Positions 53,846-57,272 of a stretch of DNA of 57,272 nt are shown piece by piece (position 1 is the stretch's first letter; every line of letters starts with the position of its first letter). The DNA is from Micrococcus lylae NBRC 15355 (lineage in GTDB: Bacteria > Actinomycetota > Actinomycetes > Actinomycetales > Micrococcaceae). Below the pieces are notes generated by a model. The model did not search any database. It worked only from the letters and a program-made list of their open reading frames with translations, and was not told the origin of the DNA. The translations under genes were made by a program, and so were the position numbers. The stretch spans positions 1-57,272 of the forward strand of contig NZ_BCSN01000012.1 in assembly GCF_001570885.1 (NCBI RefSeq), written 5' to 3'.

Positions 53846-54745
53846 TCACGTCACCGGTACGATCGGGAGGTCATGCTCCTTGGCGAAGGCCACCCAGTGC
53901 TCTGCCGGCTGCTCGGCGAACACCGCGGCCAGCTCCTCAGCGCTCGTACCCAGCAGCGCCTCCATACGCTCGCGGAAGTGCGGCTCGAGCGCGGCCAGGG
54001 CCACGTACCCGTCGGCGCAGCGGTAGATCCCGTACTCGGGCAGGGTCCCGCCGAGGATCGCCTCGGCGTGCGTCAGGTCGGTGGTGACGGCGGCGTCCCG
54101 CACGGCCTGTTCGAGGGAGACCTTCACGCGGACGGCGCCGCCGTGCCCGCCGGCCACGTTGGCCCTCCGCTGCAGCAGTGCGGCCAGCGCCTGGCCGGCG
54201 GCCCGCTCGCCGCCCATGACGTCCGCCAGCAGCACGGCCGGCAGCCGCGGCGCCTCCGGACCGCCCGCCGCGATCGTCCCGTTCGCGGCCTGGTAGGTCA
54301 GGTCATGTCCCGGATCCTCCGGGTCCTCCTCCGAGCCGACGACCTCCACCCAGGCCAGTGACATGCGGTCCGCAAGCTCGGGCAGGCCGAGCCGCTCGGC
54401 CGCCGAGGGGCGCATGGAGGTCACGAGGATCTCGGCCTGGTCGGCCAGTTTCGCCAGCTGTGCCCGCCCCGTCTTGTTCTTCAGGTTGACCTCGACGATC
54501 TCCATTTCTGCAGAGAAGCGCTCGTAGATCAGCGTGGACATGCGGGACATCATGTCCCCGCCCGGGCTCTCCACCTTGATCACGTGTGCGCCCCACTGCC
54601 GCAGCCGCCAGGCCGCCCACGGGCCGGGCAGGTTCGGGGCCAGGGACAGGACGGTGACGCCCTCCAGCGGGCGCAGCGGCGCCGGGGCCGCCGCCCGCTC
54701 CTTCGCGGCGCCTTCCTCGGTCGCGGTCGTCTCGGCAGCGGTCAC
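53846..54745 (-). CDS. Family III CoA-transferase (CaiB/BaiF type), short
   Basis: The 299-residue product starts LEGVTVLSLAPNLPGPWAAW, then AHVIKVESPGGDMMSRMS, VEVNLKNKTGRAQLAKLADQ and a LLADVMGGERAAGQALAALL segment carrying the likely catalytic Asp. These define family III CoA-transferases and alpha-methylacyl-CoA racemases. It is shorter than the usual 360-400 residues. GTG 54745 has AGGAGG upstream. It is antisense to its hpa neighbours, and the meta pathway needs no CoA transfer, so it may handle a related acid or simply be inserted. Confidence 0.82.
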   Translation of the reverse strand: MTAAETTATEEGAAKERAAAPAPLRPLEGVTVLSLAPNLPGPWAAWRLRQWGAHVIKVESPGGDMMSRMSTLIYERFSAEMEIVEVNLKNKTGRAQLAKLADQAEILVTSMRPSAAERLGLPELADRMSLAWVEVVGSEEDPEDPGHDLTYQAANGTIAAGGPEAPRLPAVLLADVMGGERAAGQALAALLQRRANVAGGHGGAVRVKVSLEQAVRDAAVTTDLTHAEAILGGTLPEYGIYRCADGYVALAALEPHFRERMEALLGTSAEELAAVFAEQPAEHWVAFAKEHDLPIVPVT

Positions 54746-54879
54746 GGCGGGCCTCCTGGGGGCTCGGGCGACGGCCTGTTCCACCGGAGCTGCGAAGGGC
54801 CCGGCGAGGCGGCCGTCGTCGTGGGTCTTGCCCACAGCATGCCAGCGGATGTGAAGCACGTCACGAACGTGACGCCGGT

Positions 54880-54895
54880 GAACATATACGATTCT
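54880..54895 (+). promoter_or_regulatory. hpa operator/-10 site 3, before hpaH
   Basis: GAACATATACGATTCT shares the CATATACGAT core with site 2 and carries TACGAT (54887-54892) at the -10 position. The palindrome arms are weaker than in sites 1 and 2. hpaH starts 39 bases downstream. Confidence 0.7.
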
Positions 54896-54934
54896 GTCCA
54901 GAGCCCCTGTACCCTCGCCGACGCAAGGAGCGCC

Positions 54935-55720
54935 ATGCTGAACCACGAGACGCACGTGAAGATCGCCGACGAGCTGCACCAGGCCGGCATCGACCGCACA
55001 CCGGTCCCCCTGCTGACCGCCCGCTACCCGGAGATGGAGATCGAGGACTCCTACGCCGTCCAGCGCATCTGGGCCGAGCGCCAGGTTCAGGCCGGCCGCC
55101 GCAAGGTGGGCCACAAGATCGGCCTGACCTCCAAGGCCATGCAGGACGCCACAGGCATCGACGAGCCGGACTACGGCGTGATCTTCGACGACCAGGTCTT
55201 CGAGTCCGGCCACGTCTACGAGTGGAAGAAGTACACCCACCCGCGCATCGAGATGGAACTGGCCTTCGTGCTCAAGGATGAGCTGCGCGGCCCGGGCCTG
55301 AACCTGATCGACGTGCTGCGCGCCACCGAGTACGTGGTCCCGGCGCTGGAGGTGCTGGACTCGCGCATCGAGATGGCCGGCCGCACCATCACGGACACCA
55401 TCTCGGACAACGCCGCCCTGGGCTCCATGGTGCTCGGCGGCCGCCCGGTGACGGTGGACGAGGTGGACCTGCGCTGGGTCGCCGGCGTCCTGTCCCGCAA
55501 CCAGGAGATCATCGAGACCGGCGTGGCCGCGGGCGTGCTGAACCACCCGGCCAACGGCGTGCACTGGCTCGCCAACCGCATCGCCGGGCACGGCGACGCA
55601 CTCGAGGCCGGCGAGATCGTCCTGGCGGGCTCCTTCACGCGCCCGATGTGGGTCTACGAGGGCGACACCGTGTACGCCGACTACGGCCCGCTGGGCACCA
55701 TCACCTGCCGCTTCGCCTGA
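54935..55720 (+). CDS. hpaH: 2-oxo-hept-4-ene-1,7-dioate hydratase
   Basis: HpaH adds water to 2-oxohept-4-enedioate to give 4-hydroxy-2-oxoheptanedioate. The 261-residue protein fits the MhpD/HpaH hydratase family: VGHKIGLTSKAMQ, PDYGVIFDDQVFESG, HPRIEMELAFVLKDEL with two metal-binding Glu, PALEVLDSRI and NGVHWLANRIAGHGDALEAG. CAAGGAG precedes ATG 54935. It is followed by hpaI after 109 bases. Confidence 0.95.
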   Translation: MLNHETHVKIADELHQAGIDRTPVPLLTARYPEMEIEDSYAVQRIWAERQVQAGRRKVGHKIGLTSKAMQDATGIDEPDYGVIFDDQVFESGHVYEWKKYTHPRIEMELAFVLKDELRGPGLNLIDVLRATEYVVPALEVLDSRIEMAGRTITDTISDNAALGSMVLGGRPVTVDEVDLRWVAGVLSRNQEIIETGVAAGVLNHPANGVHWLANRIAGHGDALEAGEIVLAGSFTRPMWVYEGDTVYADYGPLGTITCRFA

Positions 55721-55829
55721 GCCCCGCGCTTCCCGACGACGGCCCCTCGCCTCGGGCACGGCCCGTCGCCCCGGGAACGGCCCGCCTCCTCCCGCCCCAC
55801 CGCACGCTGACACCCCAGGAGCCTGTGAG

Positions 55830-56711
55830 ATGCCCGTGATCGACAACGCCCAGCCCCTGTTCCGCGACCTGTTCACCGCCGAGGCCGTGGCCGCGCGCGG
55901 AGGCCGCCCGGCCGCCGGCATGTTCCTGTGCTCCGGCGACGCCACCACCGCGGAGATCTGCGCCGGCGCCGGGATGGACTACCTGCTGATCGACGCCGAG
56001 CACGCCCCGCTGACGCTGGCGGACATCCTCGCCCAGCTGCGCACGATCGCTGGCTACCGCGTGCCCACCATGGTGCGTGTGCCCGCCCTGGACCCGGTGG
56101 CGATCAAGCAGTTCCTGGACCTGGGCGCGCAGACGCTGATCGTGCCGATGGTGGACGACGCCGAGATGGCCGCCGCCGCCGTGGCCGCGGCCCGCTACCC
56201 GGGCGCTGCCGGCGAGCGCCCCGGCCTCCGCGGCGTGGGCTCCGCCCTGGCCCGTTCGGGCCGCTGGAACCGGATCGGCGGCTACCTCAAGGACGGGGAC
56301 TGCCATGTGGGCGTCATGGTCCAGATCGAGACCGCCAAGGGCGTGGAGAACGCCGCCGAGATCGCCGCGACGGACGGTGTGGACGGCGTCTTCATCGGCC
56401 CCTCGGACCTCTCGGCCTCCATGGGCCTGCTGGGCCAGCAGTCCCACCCGGACGTCGTGGCCGCCGTAGAGCAGACCATCGGGGCGGTGAAGGCCGCCGG
56501 CAAGATCGTGGGCGTCAACGCCTTCGTGAAGGCCCAGGCGGAGGCCTACGCGGCCGCCGGCGCCGACTACGTGAACGTGGGCGCGGACGTGGCGATCCTG
56601 GCCCGCGGCGCCGAGGCGCTCGCGGACACCTGGTGCCCGGCCGTCGAGGGCGGGACCGGCGACGGCGGGGCCGGCGAGGGTGGCGCGGACGGCGAGCGCG
56701 CCTCCTACTGA
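55830..56711 (+). CDS. hpaI: 4-hydroxy-2-oxoheptanedioate aldolase
   Basis: HpaI splits 4-hydroxy-2-oxoheptanedioate into pyruvate and succinic semialdehyde, the last pathway step. The 293-residue class II aldolase has H58 (DAEHAP), R83 ([10 protein letters not shown]), E167 (VQIETAKG) and D193 ([11 protein letters not shown]), which correspond to the known His, Arg and metal-binding Glu and Asp. A Gly/Asp-rich tail of about 25 residues ends the protein. CAGGAG precedes ATG 55830. Its stop codon region is duplicated. Confidence 0.95.
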   Translation: MPVIDNAQPLFRDLFTAEAVAARGGRPAAGMFLCSGDATTAEICAGAGMDYLLIDAEHAPLTLADILAQLRTIAGYRVPTMVRVPALDPVAIKQFLDLGAQTLIVPMVDDAEMAAAAVAAARYPGAAGERPGLRGVGSALARSGRWNRIGGYLKDGDCHVGVMVQIETAKGVENAAEIAATDGVDGVFIGPSDLSASMGLLGQQSHPDVVAAVEQTIGAVKAAGKIVGVNAFVKAQAEAYAAAGADYVNVGADVAILARGAEALADTWCPAVEGGTGDGGAGEGGADGERASY

Positions 56712-56741
56712 GCCGGCGGCCCGCGCCTCGTACTGAGCCGG
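56697..56741. repeat. 25-bp tandem duplication spanning the hpaI stop codon
   Basis: CGCGCCTC, one variable base, then TACTGAGCCGG occurs at 56697-56716 and again at 56722-56741. The first TGA is the real stop; the second lies 25 bases downstream. Confidence 0.8.
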
Positions 56742-56887
56742 AGCTGCCGAGCCGCAGAGCACTGACGGCGAGCGCGGCACCGTCTGCCGTGGCCTCGCCC
56801 AGGACGGCCAGAGCCCGGGAGGCTGGGCCCCTGTCCGCAGGACCCGGCACCTGCCGTCCGGGGCGGCCCGCTCCGTACGCTGGGACG

Positions 56888-57272
56888 ATGGACTCCACTT
56901 CCCGCCCCGCCTCCGGCTCCACCCCTCCCGATGACGGCCTCCCCTCCTGCGCCCCGCACCTCGCCTCGGTGTTCGCCGACGCCTTCCCGGAGCTCGCCGT
57001 GCCCTGGCAGGCGGCGGAGCCGATCTGCCCGAGCGTCGTGGTCGTGGACGAGGAGCTGGCCGCCGAGCTCGGCCTGGACCCGGCGTGGCTGCGCAGTCAG
57101 GAGGGGCTGCGTCTGCTGACCGGCGAGCGCCCGGCGCTCGGCCCGGGCCAGGACCCCGCCGCCGCCCGGCCGGTGGCCCAGGCGTATGCGGGACACCAGT
57201 TCGGGCACTACTCCCCCGTGCTCGGCGACGGCCGCGCCCTGCTGCTCGGCGAGATCCCCGCCACCCCCAGCA
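56888..57272 (+). CDS. selO: SelO-family protein adenylyltransferase, N-terminal part
   Basis: The first 128 codons of a SelO/YdiU (UPF0061) pseudokinase are present before the window ends. [19 protein letters not shown] and [13 protein letters not shown] with [12 protein letters not shown] are signature segments. Known SelO proteins AMPylate proteins on Ser, Thr or Tyr. It is probably a separate unit from hpaI, 176 bases upstream. The remaining two thirds of the gene are outside the window. Confidence 0.9.
   Translation, partial: MDSTSRPASGSTPPDDGLPSCAPHLASVFADAFPELAVPWQAAEPICPSVVVVDEELAAELGLDPAWLRSQEGLRLLTGERPALGPGQDPAAARPVAQAYAGHQFGHYSPVLGDGRALLLGEIPATPS

Overview
The window looks like chromosomal DNA of a high-GC actinobacterium of the family Micrococcaceae, most likely Micrococcus or a close relative. 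The basis is the very high GC of the core genes, frequent GTG starts with 4-base GTGA/ATGA gene overlaps, the close resemblance of the extradiol dioxygenase to the Brevibacterium/Arthrobacter homoprotocatechuate enzymes, and a RamB-type regulator beside isocitrate lyase. The genus is an inference.

Layout. (1) 1-7.3 kb: a minus-strand type I restriction-modification operon, hsdM-hsdS-hsdR, followed by two unrecognised ORFs (one membrane protein, one cut by the window edge). (2) 7.4-11.5 kb: a LysR regulator divergent from a CitMHS carboxylate transporter and a split AtuA-type pair. (3) 11.5-14 kb: a hipBA toxin-antitoxin module with three equally spaced palindromic operators, a degraded tract, and a small basic protein. 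These first 14 kb are visibly less GC-rich in places and look accessory. (4) 14-17.1 kb: a Tat-exported SLH protein, a PheC-like solute-binding lipoprotein, and a DEDDh exonuclease with a membrane tail. (5) 17.2-25.6 kb: a compact set of five glycosyltransferases, one a two-domain fusion, plus a WcbI-type protein, all tightly overlapped. (6) 25.9-28.5 kb: tRNA-Ala(CGC), a VanZ-like protein, and a sodium:solute symporter with a 42-residue partner. (7) 28.6-34.6 kb: the lactate module, lutABC divergent from lctP and a GntR/LldR regulator, with matching operators and a five-unit 25-bp tandem array between them. (8) 35.1-46.4 kb: ramB divergent from aceA-aceB (glyoxylate shunt), then pdxS, alanine dehydrogenase, a CitE-like lyase, a lipoprotein and an aminotransferase. 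(9) 46.5-56.7 kb: the homoprotocatechuate (3,4-dihydroxyphenylacetate) meta-cleavage pathway in three plus-strand blocks, hpaG/rraA fusion-gntR-hpaE, hpaD, and hpaH-hpaI. (10) The start of selO at the right edge.

How it works together. Lactate is imported and oxidised to pyruvate, alanine is deaminated to pyruvate, and aceA/aceB allow growth on C2 units. HpaD-E-G-H-I would take homoprotocatechuate to pyruvate and succinic semialdehyde. Each hpa block carries one copy of the same near-palindrome placed on its apparent -10 element, so a single local GntR/FCD regulator plausibly controls all three.

Most notable signals: the hpa operator/-10 regulon; the FAH-RraA fusion in a cluster with no separate hpaF; three hip operators exactly 61 bp apart; the 25-bp array in the lactate control region; two intergenic repeat families with 33-bp and 25/59-bp periods; and short tandem duplications anchored on stop codons at several gene ends. 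The intergenic DNA is unusually rich in short tandem repeats. All functions are read from sequence; no database search was run.
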